Of a stretch of 64,000 bases of DNA, positions 1 through 10,235 are shown in pieces (the stretch's first letter is position 1; each line of letters opens with the position of its first letter). This DNA comes from Ancylobacter tetraedralis (GTDB lineage Bacteria; Pseudomonadota; Alphaproteobacteria; Rhizobiales; Xanthobacteraceae). The stretch spans positions 162,682 through 226,681 of the forward strand of contig NZ_JACICD010000001.1 of NCBI RefSeq assembly GCF_014195655.1, written 5' to 3'. A model generated the notes under the pieces. It searched no databases and was not told where the DNA came from. It saw only the letters and a list, made by a program, of their open reading frames with translations. A program made the position numbers and the translations under genes.

Positions 1-453
1 GCGCTGTCGCAGGCGGCGACGGGGGAGAGCGCGGTCGAATTGATGGAGGCGCGGGCGACGGTGGAGGCGGCCGTGATCGGCCTGGCCGGCGCCCGATTCA
101 CCACCGCGACGTTGCGCGGCCTCAAGCTGACTCTGGAGGCGATGCGGGCGGATATCGAGGAAGGCCGCAAGCCGCTGGAACATGACCGGCAATTCCATCT
201 CGCCATCGCCGCGCAGACCGGCAACAGCGTGATCGTCCGCCTGGTCGGGGAATTGTTCGACGAGCGCCACAGCCCCATCTCGTCCAAGTTTCGCGCGCAT
301 TTCGACACGCCGGCCACCTGGCGCCATGCGCTGGCCGAGCACGAGGCCATCCTCGCCGCGCTGGAAGCGCATGACGTGCCGCTGGCGCAGGTGCGGATGC
401 ACGCGCATCTGGAGGAATCCAAGCGCCGCTGGATCGAGAGCGAGCCGCGCTGA
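1..453 (+). CDS. GntR-family regulator, FCD-domain C-terminal part (5' end outside window)
   Basis: The reading frame is open from base 1, so the N-terminal winged-helix DNA-binding part lies upstream of the window and only about 150 residues are visible. What remains is an all-helical FCD ligand-binding domain of the FadR subfamily. It has an Asp-x3-His pair (HDRQFH) followed by two later histidines (LAEHEAI and RMHAHLEES), the usual metal/ligand-coordinating set of FCD domains. These proteins are normally repressors released by a sugar acid or organic acid. The next gene, same strand and about 160 bp downstream, is a sugar-acid dehydratase, and a perfect AT-rich palindrome lies between them, so control of the dehydratase is likely (inference). 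Confidence 0.85.
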   Translation, partial: ALSQAATGESAVELMEARATVEAAVIGLAGARFTTATLRGLKLTLEAMRADIEEGRKPLEHDRQFHLAIAAQTGNSVIVRLVGELFDERHSPISSKFRAHFDTPATWRHALAEHEAILAALEAHDVPLAQVRMHAHLEESKRRWIESEPR

Positions 454-490
454 CGCCGCGGCGGGCCTCGGGAGAACACGAAAAATCACG

Positions 491-528
491 TTGACACTGT
501 CGCTCGCAGCCGGTCGTTTATATATAAA
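491..528 (+). promoter_or_regulatory. Candidate promoter/operator of the UxaA-family dehydratase
   Basis: A TTGACA hexamer at 491-496 is followed by the perfect 12-bp palindrome TTTATATATAAA at 517-528, in otherwise GC-rich DNA. The palindrome has the AT-rich, TATA-centred symmetry common to operators of FCD-type GntR regulators and sits between such a regulator and its likely target. The spacing from TTGACA to a TATA-like -10 is longer than ideal, so the exact promoter is uncertain. Confidence 0.45.
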
Positions 529-612
529 AGACAGTTCCCCGCCGCAGGGCGGGCCGGCTTTCGGCGAGGCTCCGCGCCTGTGCCGGAACGGGCACCGATC
601 GGGTTGACCTTC

Positions 613-2169
613 ATGACCACCGCACCGATGACCACCACTCGCTCGACCACCCCGCCGCGCACGCTGCGTCTCAACGCGGCCGACAACGTGCTCATCGCGG
701 TCGACAGCCTCCCCGCCGGGACCGCGCTGGCCGAGGGGATCGTGGCGCTGCGGCACGTGCCCAAGGGCCACAAGATCGCCGCTGCCCCGATCGCCGCGGG
801 CGAGGCGATCCGCAAGTTCGGCCAGATCATCGGCTTTGCCGGCGCCGACATCGCCGCTGGCGACTGGGTGCACGAACACAATGTGCAGATGCAGGAATTC
901 GCCCGCGACTATGCCTTCGCGTCCGAGGCGAAGCCCGATGGCGGCCTGCTGCCGGGCGAGGCGCCGGCCACGTTCGAGGGTTTCCGCCGCGCCGATGGAC
1001 GGGTCGGCACGCGCAACTATATCGGCATCCTGTCCTCGGTGAACTGCTCGGCCACGGTGGCGGAGTTCATCGCCGACGCGGTGACTCGCTCCGGCATGCT
1101 GGACGCCTACCCCAATATCGACGGCGTCGTCGCCTTCACCCACGGCACGGGCTGCGGCATGGGTGCGAAGGGCGAGGAGTTCGATATTCTCGCCCGGACC
1201 CAATGGGGCTATGCCAGCCACCCGAACTTCGCCGCCGTGCTGCTGGTCGGGCTGGGCTGCGAGGTGTTCCAGATCGGGCGGCTGAAGAAGGAATACGGCA
1301 TCGTCGAGGGGCCGCATTTCCAGAGCCTGACCATCCAGGAGACCGGTGGCACCCGAAAGTCGATCGAGGCCGGCGTCGCCAGGATCCGCGAGATGCTGCC
1401 CGCCGCCAACGCCGTCCACCGCGAGACCGTGCCGGCCTCCGAACTGGTGCTGGCGCTGCAATGCGGCGGCTCGGACGGCTATTCCGGCCTCACCGCCAAC
1501 CCGGCGCTGGGCGCGGCGGTGGACCTTCTCGTGCGCCATGGCGGCACCGCCATCCTCTCCGAGACGCCGGAAATCTTCGGTGCCGAGCACCTGCTCACCC
1601 GCCGCGCCGAGAGCGAGGCGGTCGGGCGCAAGATCGTCGATCTCATCGAGTGGTGGACCGACTATGCCGCCCGCTCCGGCGGCGAGCTCAATAACAACCC
1701 GTCGCCCGGCAACAAGGCGGGCGGGCTCACCACCATTCTGGAAAAGTCGCTCGGCGCGGTCGCCAAGGGCGGCACCTCGACCCTGCGCGGGGTCTATCGC
1801 TATGCCGAGCGGATCGACCGCCACGGCTTCGTCTACATGGACACGCCGGGCTATGATCCGGTCGCGGCGACGGGCCAGGTCGCGGGTGGGGCGAATGTGC
1901 TGTGCTTCACCACCGGGCGCGGCTCGGCCTATGGCTGCAAGCCCACCCCCTCGATCAAGCTCGCCACCAATTCCGACCTCTTCGCCCGGATGGAAGAGGA
2001 CATGGATATCAATTGCGGCGACGTGCTGGACGGCGTGTCGATCGAGGAGAAGGGCCGCGAGATCTTCCAGCTGGTGCTCGACATCGCGTCCGGCCGGCGC
2101 TCCAAGTCCGAGCTGCTCGGCTATGGCCGCAACGAGTTCGTGCCCTGGCAGATCGGCGCGGTGATGTGA
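613..2169 (+). CDS. UxaA-family altronate/galactarate-type dehydratase
   Basis: Predicted iron-dependent dehydratase that converts a hexonate or aldarate such as D-altronate or galactarate to its 2-keto-3-deoxy derivative. It is about 518 residues, comparable to UxaA and GarD. An N-terminal SAF domain (LRLNAADNVLIAV through DWVHEHN, about residues 20-90) precedes the large catalytic domain, which holds the family's cysteine/histidine-rich stretches (HGTGCGMG, LQCGGSDGYSG, CFTTGRGSAYGCKPTPS, DINCGDVLDG). The start is uncertain: ATG at 613 is chosen, but GTG at 580 and ATG at 628 are in frame and no strong ribosome site decides. UxaA versus GarD cannot be settled from sequence alone. It follows a GntR/FCD regulator and converges on the phosphodiesterase gene, the two stops being about 27 bp apart. 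Confidence 0.88.
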   Translation: MTTAPMTTTRSTTPPRTLRLNAADNVLIAVDSLPAGTALAEGIVALRHVPKGHKIAAAPIAAGEAIRKFGQIIGFAGADIAAGDWVHEHNVQMQEFARDYAFASEAKPDGGLLPGEAPATFEGFRRADGRVGTRNYIGILSSVNCSATVAEFIADAVTRSGMLDAYPNIDGVVAFTHGTGCGMGAKGEEFDILARTQWGYASHPNFAAVLLVGLGCEVFQIGRLKKEYGIVEGPHFQSLTIQETGGTRKSIEAGVARIREMLPAANAVHRETVPASELVLALQCGGSDGYSGLTANPALGAAVDLLVRHGGTAILSETPEIFGAEHLLTRRAESEAVGRKIVDLIEWWTDYAARSGGELNNNPSPGNKAGGLTTILEKSLGAVAKGGTSTLRGVYRYAERIDRHGFVYMDTPGYDPVAATGQVAGGANVLCFTTGRGSAYGCKPTPSIKLATNSDLFARMEEDMDINCGDVLDGVSIEEKGREIFQLVLDIASGRRSKSELLGYGRNEFVPWQIGAVM

Positions 2170-2195
2170 GCCGCGCCGATCTCCCGCTGGTGCGG

Positions 2196-2996
2196 CTATG
2201 GGCCGACGCAGACCGGCGCGCGCCCCAGCCGCGGCTGGCCGACCTCGGCCGCGTAGGCGCGAAAGCCCAGCTCGTCCAGCAGGAGGATGCGGTAGCAGGG
2301 ATTGCCGCCGGTCCACCACGGCGCGGGCTCGTCGATATCGGTGATGAAACGGTGCGCGCAGGCCTGCCCCGAACTATAGGCGAAGCCCTCGGGCGAGGTG
2401 CCGGCCAGCGGCACGTGGATATGGCCGAACACGATGTGGCGCACGCCGCCCACATGGGCGCATAGCCGCGCCATCAACGGCCCGGCGTCGTGCAGGCCGA
2501 TATGCCGGAAATGCGCGAGCCCGTCCGGCACCGGCGGATGATGGATGAACAGGGTGACGGGATCCTCGCCCGCCCCGGCCAGCGCCATGTCGAGAAATTT
2601 GAGGCGGTCCGCGCCATAGCGCCCGCCGATCAGGCCGGCCTCATGCGTGTCGAGGAACAGAAGCCGGCCGAAGGGCGTGTCGAGGAAGGACTGCACGTAG
2701 CCCGCTGCGTCGCGCGGCGCCTGCGGGAATGCCGCCTGGAAGGCCGGGCGCCGGTCGTGATTGCCCAGCATCAGCCGCACCGGCATGGCGAGCGAGCCGA
2801 GGATTTCGCGCAGCAGCGCGTAGGCTTCCGGGTCGCCGTCATTGCACAGGTCGCCGGTGATGACGAGGAGGTCGGCATCGGCATGGCGCGCCGCAATATC
2901 GGCGACGGCGCGGCGCAGCTGGTCCGCGGGATCGAGGCCGTGGAGCCGCTCGCCGGGGGGGACCAGATGGGTATCGGTGATCTGGATGATCTTCAT
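2196..2996 (-). CDS. Calcineurin-like metallophosphodiesterase (CpdA/GpdQ type)
   Basis: A 266-residue class III phosphodiesterase of the binuclear-metal calcineurin superfamily. The whole motif series is present in order: DTHL near residue 8 (D, H), GDLCNDGD near 50, GNHDRR near 80, IHHPP near 156 and GHIHVP near 196. Family members hydrolyse cAMP (CpdA) or glycerophosphodiesters (GpdQ). It is the last gene after a UgpBAEC-like importer on the same strand, with a Pho-box-like element upstream of that operon. Cleaving imported glycerophosphodiesters is therefore the likelier job (inference from context). A GC hairpin between the binding-protein gene and this one may lower its expression relative to the importer. 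No signal peptide is visible, so it is probably cytoplasmic. Confidence 0.85.
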   Translation of the reverse strand: MKIIQITDTHLVPPGERLHGLDPADQLRRAVADIAARHADADLLVITGDLCNDGDPEAYALLREILGSLAMPVRLMLGNHDRRPAFQAAFPQAPRDAAGYVQSFLDTPFGRLLFLDTHEAGLIGGRYGADRLKFLDMALAGAGEDPVTLFIHHPPVPDGLAHFRHIGLHDAGPLMARLCAHVGGVRHIVFGHIHVPLAGTSPEGFAYSSGQACAHRFITDIDEPAPWWTGGNPCYRILLLDELGFRAYAAEVGQPRLGRAPVCVGP

Positions 2997-3016
2997 TGTC
3001 GGCTCCGCAACGGGAA

Positions 3017-3038
3017 AGCGGGGGCCTCGGCCCCCGCT
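3017..3038 (-). terminator. Intercistronic hairpin between binding-protein and phosphodiesterase genes
   Basis: A perfect inverted repeat of 10-bp arms (3017-3026 and 3029-3038, G/C rich) lies about 30 bp past the binding-protein stop on the minus strand and is followed there by TTT. It is either a partial terminator or an mRNA-stabilising hairpin favouring the upstream gene. Confidence 0.6.
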
Positions 3039-3066
3039 CCGCTTCTTCTTTGATCGCGTGGTCTGA

Positions 3067-4359
3067 TCACTTCATCAGGGCGTTGGTCTTGTCGACGATC
3101 TGCTTCAGCCCTTCCTCGGGGGTGATCTCGCCGCGCATCACGGTACCGATGATGTCGCGCTGCGTGCGCCAGATGCGCACGGAATCGCCGCCGGGATAGC
3201 CGGCCCAGGGCCGCGACTTGTCGGCCTGCCGGGCGGCGGTGGCGACATTGGGATGCTCGGCGTAATAGGGCGCCAGATAATCCGGGCCGGTGGCGCGCTT
3301 GTTGGTGGGGAGGTAGCCGGTGATGCGCACGATGATGTTCTGCGCCTCGGGCCCGGTCACCCATTTCAGGTATTTCCAGGCGGCCGCCTGCTTGGCCTTG
3401 TCCTGGGTGAGGATCACCGCCGCATTGCCACCGGTGGGCACGCCGCCCTTTTCCTTATTGTCGAGCGGGAAGGTCGCGGTCTTCAGCTCGAAGCGGGTGC
3501 CGACCAGTCCTTCGATGGTCTGCACATGCGCCGGGGTAGAGAAGACGAAGCCGGTGAGGCCGGCCCCGAACTGCTGGCGCGACTGGTCCCAGTCCAGCAC
3601 CTGCTGCCCGCCCTCGGTCACGAACTGACGGGTATATTTCAGCGCCGTGAGGCCGATCTCGTTGTCGAAGGCCACCTTGTTGGTCTTGGGGTCGACCAGC
3701 TCGCCGCCCTGCTCGAAGACGAGCGACTGCCACAGCCAGTCATCCGGCCAGCCGCCAATGTCATAGGCCATGCCGGCGACCTTGGGATCCTGTTCATGGA
3801 TCTTCCGGGCCAGCGCGATCAGCTCGGGGAAGGTGGTGGGCATGTGGTCGGGGTCGCCGCCGGCTTTGCGCACCAGATCGGCATTGATGTACAGGATCGG
3901 CGAGGAGGCGTTGACCGGCAGGCCATACTGCACGCCGTCCACCTTGCCGAGCGCGGCCATCTGCGGCGCGAAATTGGCGTCCATGAAGGCCTCGCCGCCA
4001 TCGGCCGCGATCAGCGGTTCGAGGCTGAGAATCTGGTCGCGGGCTTTAAGCGTGTGCACCAGTTCGCCCAGCAGGTTGTAGCCGGAGAAGAATACGTCCG
4101 GCGCCTGCCCGGTCACGGCGGCGCGCAGCACCTGCTGGTGGCCGTCATTATAGCCCGGCGCCGGAGCGAGGAAGCTGATCTTGATGTCCGGGTTGCGCTT
4201 CTGGAACTCCTCGGCGAGGGGCTGGTGGAAGCGGGTGAAGCCCGGCAGGTTGTAGAGCACGTTGAGGGTGATGTCCTCGGCCGAGGCCGGCACGGCGAGG
4301 CCCGGTGCGGCGAGGCTGAGCGCGAGGGCGCCGGCCGCGAGGCGGTGCGAAAGCGACAT
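3067..4359 (-). CDS. ABC transporter periplasmic substrate-binding protein (UgpB-like, family 1)
   Basis: A 430-residue extracytoplasmic binding protein. A Sec signal peptide is visible at residues 1-29 (MSLSHRL, hydrophobic core, ASA-ED cleavage site). The mature part has the family-1 layout (ITLNVLYNLPGF, APDVFFSGYN, YGLPVNASSPILYIN, late FSTPAHVQTIEG and GGNAAVILTQD), as in UgpB- and MalE-type proteins. The reading frame continues upstream without a stop, but ATG at 4359 directly precedes the signal peptide and has GGAGACC upstream. Its neighbours are two MalFG-type permeases and a UgpC/MalK-type ATPase. The adjacent phosphodiesterase and the Pho-box-like site point to glycerol-3-phosphate or glycerophosphodiesters as substrate, though a sugar cannot be excluded. 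Confidence 0.88.
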   Translation of the reverse strand: MSLSHRLAAGALALSLAAPGLAVPASAEDITLNVLYNLPGFTRFHQPLAEEFQKRNPDIKISFLAPAPGYNDGHQQVLRAAVTGQAPDVFFSGYNLLGELVHTLKARDQILSLEPLIAADGGEAFMDANFAPQMAALGKVDGVQYGLPVNASSPILYINADLVRKAGGDPDHMPTTFPELIALARKIHEQDPKVAGMAYDIGGWPDDWLWQSLVFEQGGELVDPKTNKVAFDNEIGLTALKYTRQFVTEGGQQVLDWDQSRQQFGAGLTGFVFSTPAHVQTIEGLVGTRFELKTATFPLDNKEKGGVPTGGNAAVILTQDKAKQAAAWKYLKWVTGPEAQNIIVRITGYLPTNKRATGPDYLAPYYAEHPNVATAARQADKSRPWAGYPGGDSVRIWRTQRDIIGTVMRGEITPEEGLKQIVDKTNALMK

Positions 4360-4421
4360 GGGGTCTCCGTTATCGCAAAGGGGGCTGACGGGGTGAGAGG
4401 GGCGGGCGTCTTGCCGGCGCG

Positions 4422-5285
4422 TTACTTGACGCCGGTCATGGTGATGCCGGCGATGAAGTGGCGGCGGGCGATGAGGAAGCACAGCACCATCGGCGCGGTG
4501 ACGATGGCGGCGCCGGCCATCAGCGCTCCGTAGTCGGCGCCCGATTCCGCATCGGAAAACAGCAGCATGCCGAGCGGGGGCGGGGCGAGGGCGGTGTCGG
4601 ACACCACGATCATCGGCCAGTAGAGATCGTTCCAGTGCGCCACGATGGAGAAGACCGAGAAGGCCGCGAGGGCGGGCAGCGAGCCGCGCATCACCAGCCC
4701 CCAGCAGATTTCCATCTCGGTGAACCCGTCGAGCCGCGCCGCCTCGATCACCTCGTCGGGATAGGAGCGGAAGGACTGGCGGAACAGGAAGATGGCGAAG
4801 ACGGAGAGGAAGAACGGCGCCATCTGCGCGAAATAGGTGTTGAGCAACTGCACCTTCGCCAGACCCACGAAGAGCGGCAGCGCCAGCGCCTGGATCGGCA
4901 CGCACAGCGCCGCGATCACTACCGCGAGCAGCAACCTTCGGCCGGGAAAGCGCAGCTTGGCGAGCGCATAGGCAGCCGGCACGGCGGTGGCCACCTGCAC
5001 CACGAGGATGCCCGCGCAGACGATGAGGCCGTTGAGCATGAAGCGCGCCATCGGCGCCTGCGCGGCGGCGCGGGCATAGTTCGCGACGCCGGCGAAATTC
5101 TCGGGGATCGGCCAGAGCGAGACGTTGAAGATCTCCGCCGGCGGGCGGATCGAGGTGAGCACCATCCAGTAGAACGGCAGCAGCATCACCCCCGCGCCGA
5201 GCGCCAGCACGGCATGGGGCAGCAGGCGTGCAAGCAAGCGTGCAAGCAGGCGGCGGGACGGCAGGCGGCGGGGCGCGGCGACCAT
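4422..5285 (-). CDS. ABC transporter permease (UgpE/MalG type)
   Basis: A 287-residue inner-membrane permease with about six transmembrane segments. The first is at ALGAGVMLLPFYWMVLTSIRP near the N-terminus. The EAA loop, which contacts the ATPase, reads EVIEAARLDGFTEMEICWGLV. The C-terminus RRHFIAGITMTGVK is the classic MalG/UgpE ending (FVRGLTAGAVKG-like). ATG at 5285 overlaps the stop of the upstream permease by one base (TGATG), so translation is coupled. This was preferred to a longer in-frame extension that runs through the neighbouring gene. It pairs with the next gene as the heterodimeric channel. Confidence 0.9.
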   Translation of the reverse strand: MVAAPRRLPSRRLLARLLARLLPHAVLALGAGVMLLPFYWMVLTSIRPPAEIFNVSLWPIPENFAGVANYARAAAQAPMARFMLNGLIVCAGILVVQVATAVPAAYALAKLRFPGRRLLLAVVIAALCVPIQALALPLFVGLAKVQLLNTYFAQMAPFFLSVFAIFLFRQSFRSYPDEVIEAARLDGFTEMEICWGLVMRGSLPALAAFSVFSIVAHWNDLYWPMIVVSDTALAPPPLGMLLFSDAESGADYGALMAGAAIVTAPMVLCFLIARRHFIAGITMTGVK

Positions 5286-6211
5286 CAGTAATGCACCTTG
5301 CGGTCGAGATGGAGCGTCTGCCAGATCGACAGGATGAGGATGAGCGCGAGGAACAGCAGGGTCAGCGCCGCGGCGTAGCCGGTTTCCGAGTACTCGAAGC
5401 CTTCGAGATAGAGCGCGTAGAGCAGCGTCTCCGAGCCCGAGCCGCCCTTGGTGAGCACGGCCACGGTCTCGAACACCTTGAAGGCGGTGATGGAGGTCGT
5501 GACCACCACGAACATCGTCGTTGGCCCCAGCATTGGCCATGTCACGGTCAGGAAGCGGTCGATCGGGCTCTTCGCGCCGTCGAGCCGGGCGGCCTCATTC
5601 AGGTCCTTCGGGATGCCGGTCAGGCCCGCGAGGAACAGCACCATGTTGAAGCCGAGCACCTGCCAGATGCCGATCACCGCCAGGGTCGGGATCATCAGCG
5701 AGGGCGTCGCCAGGAAGGACACCGGCGCATAGCCCAGCGCCCGTATCGCCGCGTTCACCGGGCCGAGCGAGGGGTGCAGCAGGAACTGCCAGACGGTCGC
5801 CATGGCGACCAGCGTCGCCGTGACGGGCAGGAAATACGCGATCTCCCAGAAGGGGCGGCTGCGCCGGCGCCCCTGCACCAGCAGCGCCACGCCCAGTGCG
5901 AGGCCGACGCCGCAGGGAATGACGATCACCGCATAGAGCATGGTGTTTGCGAGGGCGCGCCGGAATACCGGGTCGTGGAACGCCTGCACGAAGTTCTCCA
6001 GCCCGATGAAACGGGTGGAGACGGCGCCGAGCTTGTAGTCGGTCAGGCTGAAGCCGCCCAGCACGAGGAGCGGCACGATATAGGTCGCCAGCAGCAGCAG
6101 CGCCGCCGGCGCCGCGAATACGAGCCCCCGGCGCATCATCCGCCGTTCGGCCCGCGAGCGGCGTGTGGCGGCCGCGCCGGTGGAGGGAAGAACGAGATCG
6201 AGCGCGCTCAT
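5285..6211 (-). CDS. ABC transporter permease (UgpA/MalF type)
   Basis: A 308-residue membrane protein with six predicted helices, the first at LVFAAPAALLLLATYIVPLL (residues 30-50). The EAA loop reads DLNEAARLDGAKSPIDRFLTVTWPML, typical of UgpA-type subunits. The upstream ATPase stop overlaps this ATG by four bases (ATGA) and the downstream permease overlaps by one, so the three are translated from one message. It is the MalF/UgpA half of the import channel. The substrate call rests on context, as for the binding protein. Confidence 0.9.
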   Translation of the reverse strand: MSALDLVLPSTGAAATRRSRAERRMMRRGLVFAAPAALLLLATYIVPLLVLGGFSLTDYKLGAVSTRFIGLENFVQAFHDPVFRRALANTMLYAVIVIPCGVGLALGVALLVQGRRRSRPFWEIAYFLPVTATLVAMATVWQFLLHPSLGPVNAAIRALGYAPVSFLATPSLMIPTLAVIGIWQVLGFNMVLFLAGLTGIPKDLNEAARLDGAKSPIDRFLTVTWPMLGPTTMFVVVTTSITAFKVFETVAVLTKGGSGSETLLYALYLEGFEYSETGYAAALTLLFLALILILSIWQTLHLDRKVHY

Positions 6212-7356
6212 GCCGCCGCCTGCCGCCGCTCGCGCAGCGCGAGCCGCGCGCCGTCGGCGCCGAACAGATGCGCGCGCCCGGCATGGAAGCCCAGCGCCAC
6301 CGTGCCGTCCGCTCCGGGAATCGGCTCCTCGTCGGCGCGCTGGCGCAGGGTGAGGGTGGGCGCGGATCGATCGAGGATTTCGAGCGTCACATAGCGATCG
6401 GCGCCATGATGCTCGGTGCGCAGGATGCGGGCGGGCGAGCCATTGGCGACGAAGCGCAGATCCTCCGGGCGCAGTCCGAGCGTCGCCGGCCCGCGCTTGC
6501 CCTGCGGCGCCTCGAGGCCAAGATCACGCCCGAGGCCGGAAATGCGGCCCGTGCCGTCGATCTCGACCGGGAGAAGATTAATGGCCGGCGTGCCGATGAA
6601 GCGCGCCACGCCGAGCGAGGCGGGTCGCTCATAGAGTTCGGCCGGCGTGCCCAGCTGCAGGATGCGCCCGGCCTCCATCAACGCCACCCGGTCGGACATC
6701 GTCATCGCCTCGGTCTGATCGTGGGTGACGTAGACGAAGGTGGCGCCGAGCCGGCGATGCAGGCCGGCCAGTTCCTCGCGCATATGGGCGCGCAGCTTGG
6801 CGTCGAGATTCGACAGCGGCTCGTCCATCAGGAAGGCGGCGGGTGCGCGCACCAACGCCCTCGCCAGCGCGACACGCTGGCGCTGGCCGCCGGAAAGCTG
6901 AGCCGGCTTGCGGTCCAGCAACGGGCGGATCTGCAGCGCCTCGGCGGCGTCTTCCACGGCGCTGGCGATCTCGCGCCGGGTCGCCTCCAGCCCCGGCACC
7001 AGCCGGCCGATCGCCGGCAGTCGTGCCGCCAGCGGCAGGCGGCGCATCCGGAGCGGCGTCGCGATGTTCTGGCGCACGCTCATGTGCGGGTAGAGCGCGT
7101 AACTCTGGAACACCATGGCGATGTTGCGGTCGCTCGGATCGACCTCGGTCACGTCCTGCCCGCCGATCGCCACCGAGCCGCGATCCGGCGTCTCCAGCCC
7201 GGCGATGATGCGCAGCAGGGTGGACTTGCCGCAGCCGGACGCGCCGACCAGCGAGAGGAACTCGCCGGGCCGGATGGCAAGATCGATGTTTTCCAGCACA
7301 TCGGCGCCGCCGAAGCTTTTGCCGATCCCGACCAGGTCAAGTGATTGGGGTGTCAT
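6208..7356 (-). CDS. ABC transporter ATP-binding protein (UgpC/MalK type)
   Basis: A 382-residue ATPase of the carbohydrate-uptake (CUT1) class. Walker A GASGCGKST is near residue 39, signature LSGGQRQRVALARAL near 135, Walker B AFLMDEPLSNLDAKLR near 155 and the switch histidine in VTHDQTEAM. The C-terminal third carries the TOBE/OB-fold regulatory region typical of MalK and UgpC (LGLRPEDLRF). It is the first gene of the operon ATPase-permease-permease-binding protein-phosphodiesterase, and a Pho-box-like repeat lies 42-59 bp before its start. Together these support glycerophosphate-type uptake under phosphate control (inference). Confidence 0.92.
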   Translation of the reverse strand: MTPQSLDLVGIGKSFGGADVLENIDLAIRPGEFLSLVGASGCGKSTLLRIIAGLETPDRGSVAIGGQDVTEVDPSDRNIAMVFQSYALYPHMSVRQNIATPLRMRRLPLAARLPAIGRLVPGLEATRREIASAVEDAAEALQIRPLLDRKPAQLSGGQRQRVALARALVRAPAAFLMDEPLSNLDAKLRAHMREELAGLHRRLGATFVYVTHDQTEAMTMSDRVALMEAGRILQLGTPAELYERPASLGVARFIGTPAINLLPVEIDGTGRISGLGRDLGLEAPQGKRGPATLGLRPEDLRFVANGSPARILRTEHHGADRYVTLEILDRSAPTLTLRQRADEEPIPGADGTVALGFHAGRAHLFGADGARLALRERRQAAA

Positions 7357-7397
7357 GCCGCGCTCCCGGTTTCAGAGGCGCGTCTTTGTCCCGTTGT

Positions 7398-7415
7398 GCG
7401 ACAGAGGCATGACAT
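7398..7415 (-). promoter_or_regulatory. Pho-box-like direct repeat upstream of the UgpC-like operon
   Basis: On the minus strand ATGTCAT (7415-7409) and CTGTCGC (7404-7398) form a direct repeat with exactly 11-bp periodicity. They match the PhoB half-site CTGTCAT at 6/7 and 5/7 positions. A third unit, TTGTCAC (7437-7431), lies exactly 22 bp (two periods) further upstream. The box ends 42 bp before the ATPase ATG. In E. coli the ugp operon is PhoB-controlled. No convincing -10 was seen. Confidence 0.5.
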
Positions 7416-7437
7416 TCCGTAGAACGGCGCGTGACAA

Positions 7438-7838
7438 TCCGTGGATCGTCTGCGTGAATCGTTCAAACGTCTGCCGCCGTGATTATCTACATTTTCCGCT
7501 TCGCACGGCGCGCAGGATTTTCACTTCGGCGTCGATATCAGACTTTTGTCGATACTCACGCTGGGTCATGCCCGTCGTCCATTGTCGGACACGCGAAGCC
7601 GGCGAAGGAAGGGTATCGGTGGAGTCTGTCGTTCAGACGGGGCTTCGGGGGCCGCGCCGTTCGGCTCGCAGGGACGGTTCACGCATCAACGCGGGCGCCG
7701 CCAGAGGTGCGGCGCCCCGGCTTGCATCGGCCGGTAAAGGATGGAGCCCGGAAGGGCGCGGCAGACATGGGCCCTCGCAGGGCTGTCTGGCGCGCGGGTG
7801 GGGGGGTGGATGCGGATCGGGGGGCAGGCAAGCTGAGC
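7438..7838. other. Gene-free stretch between the importer operon and katG
   Basis: About 400 bp separate the Pho-box-like region from the katG terminator hairpin. Open frames here have no ribosome site and no recognisable family, and most are extensions of shadow frames of katG. The part near 7480-7560 is more AT-rich and may hold further promoter elements. I see no gene. Confidence 0.5.
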
Positions 7839-7871
7839 CCTCCCCCGCGCCGCTTGGGAGCGCGGGGGAGG
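7839..7871 (-). terminator. GC-rich terminator-like hairpin after katG
   Basis: Perfect 12-bp arms (7839-7850 and 7860-7871) with a 9-base loop begin about 10 bp past the katG stop. No T-run follows, so it may act with Rho or as a 3'-end stabiliser. Confidence 0.6.
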
Positions 7872-7881
7872 ATTTCTCGCG

Positions 7882-10179
<2,298 letters not shown>

Positions 10180-10195
10180 TCAGAAACATCATAAT

Positions 10196-10224
10196 GAAAA
10201 TTTGCATTTTCTAATCATCGCGAT
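10196..10224. promoter_or_regulatory. katG-oxyR divergent regulatory region with inverted repeats
   Basis: An AT-rich block contains the inverted repeat GAAAAT-TTGC-ATTTTC (10196-10211) and the palindrome ATCGCGAT (10217-10224), immediately before the oxyR start. LysR-type regulators bind such dyads in divergent promoters, so OxyR binding here is likely, though the E. coli-type ATAG/CTAT spacing is not obvious. Confidence 0.45.
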
Positions 10225-10235
10225 ATGAAGAACTT

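Noticed and set aside
3067..4905. 612-codon version of the UgpB-like protein
   Set aside because: The extra N-terminus is an out-of-frame reading of the permease gene; a signal peptide follows ATG 4359 directly.
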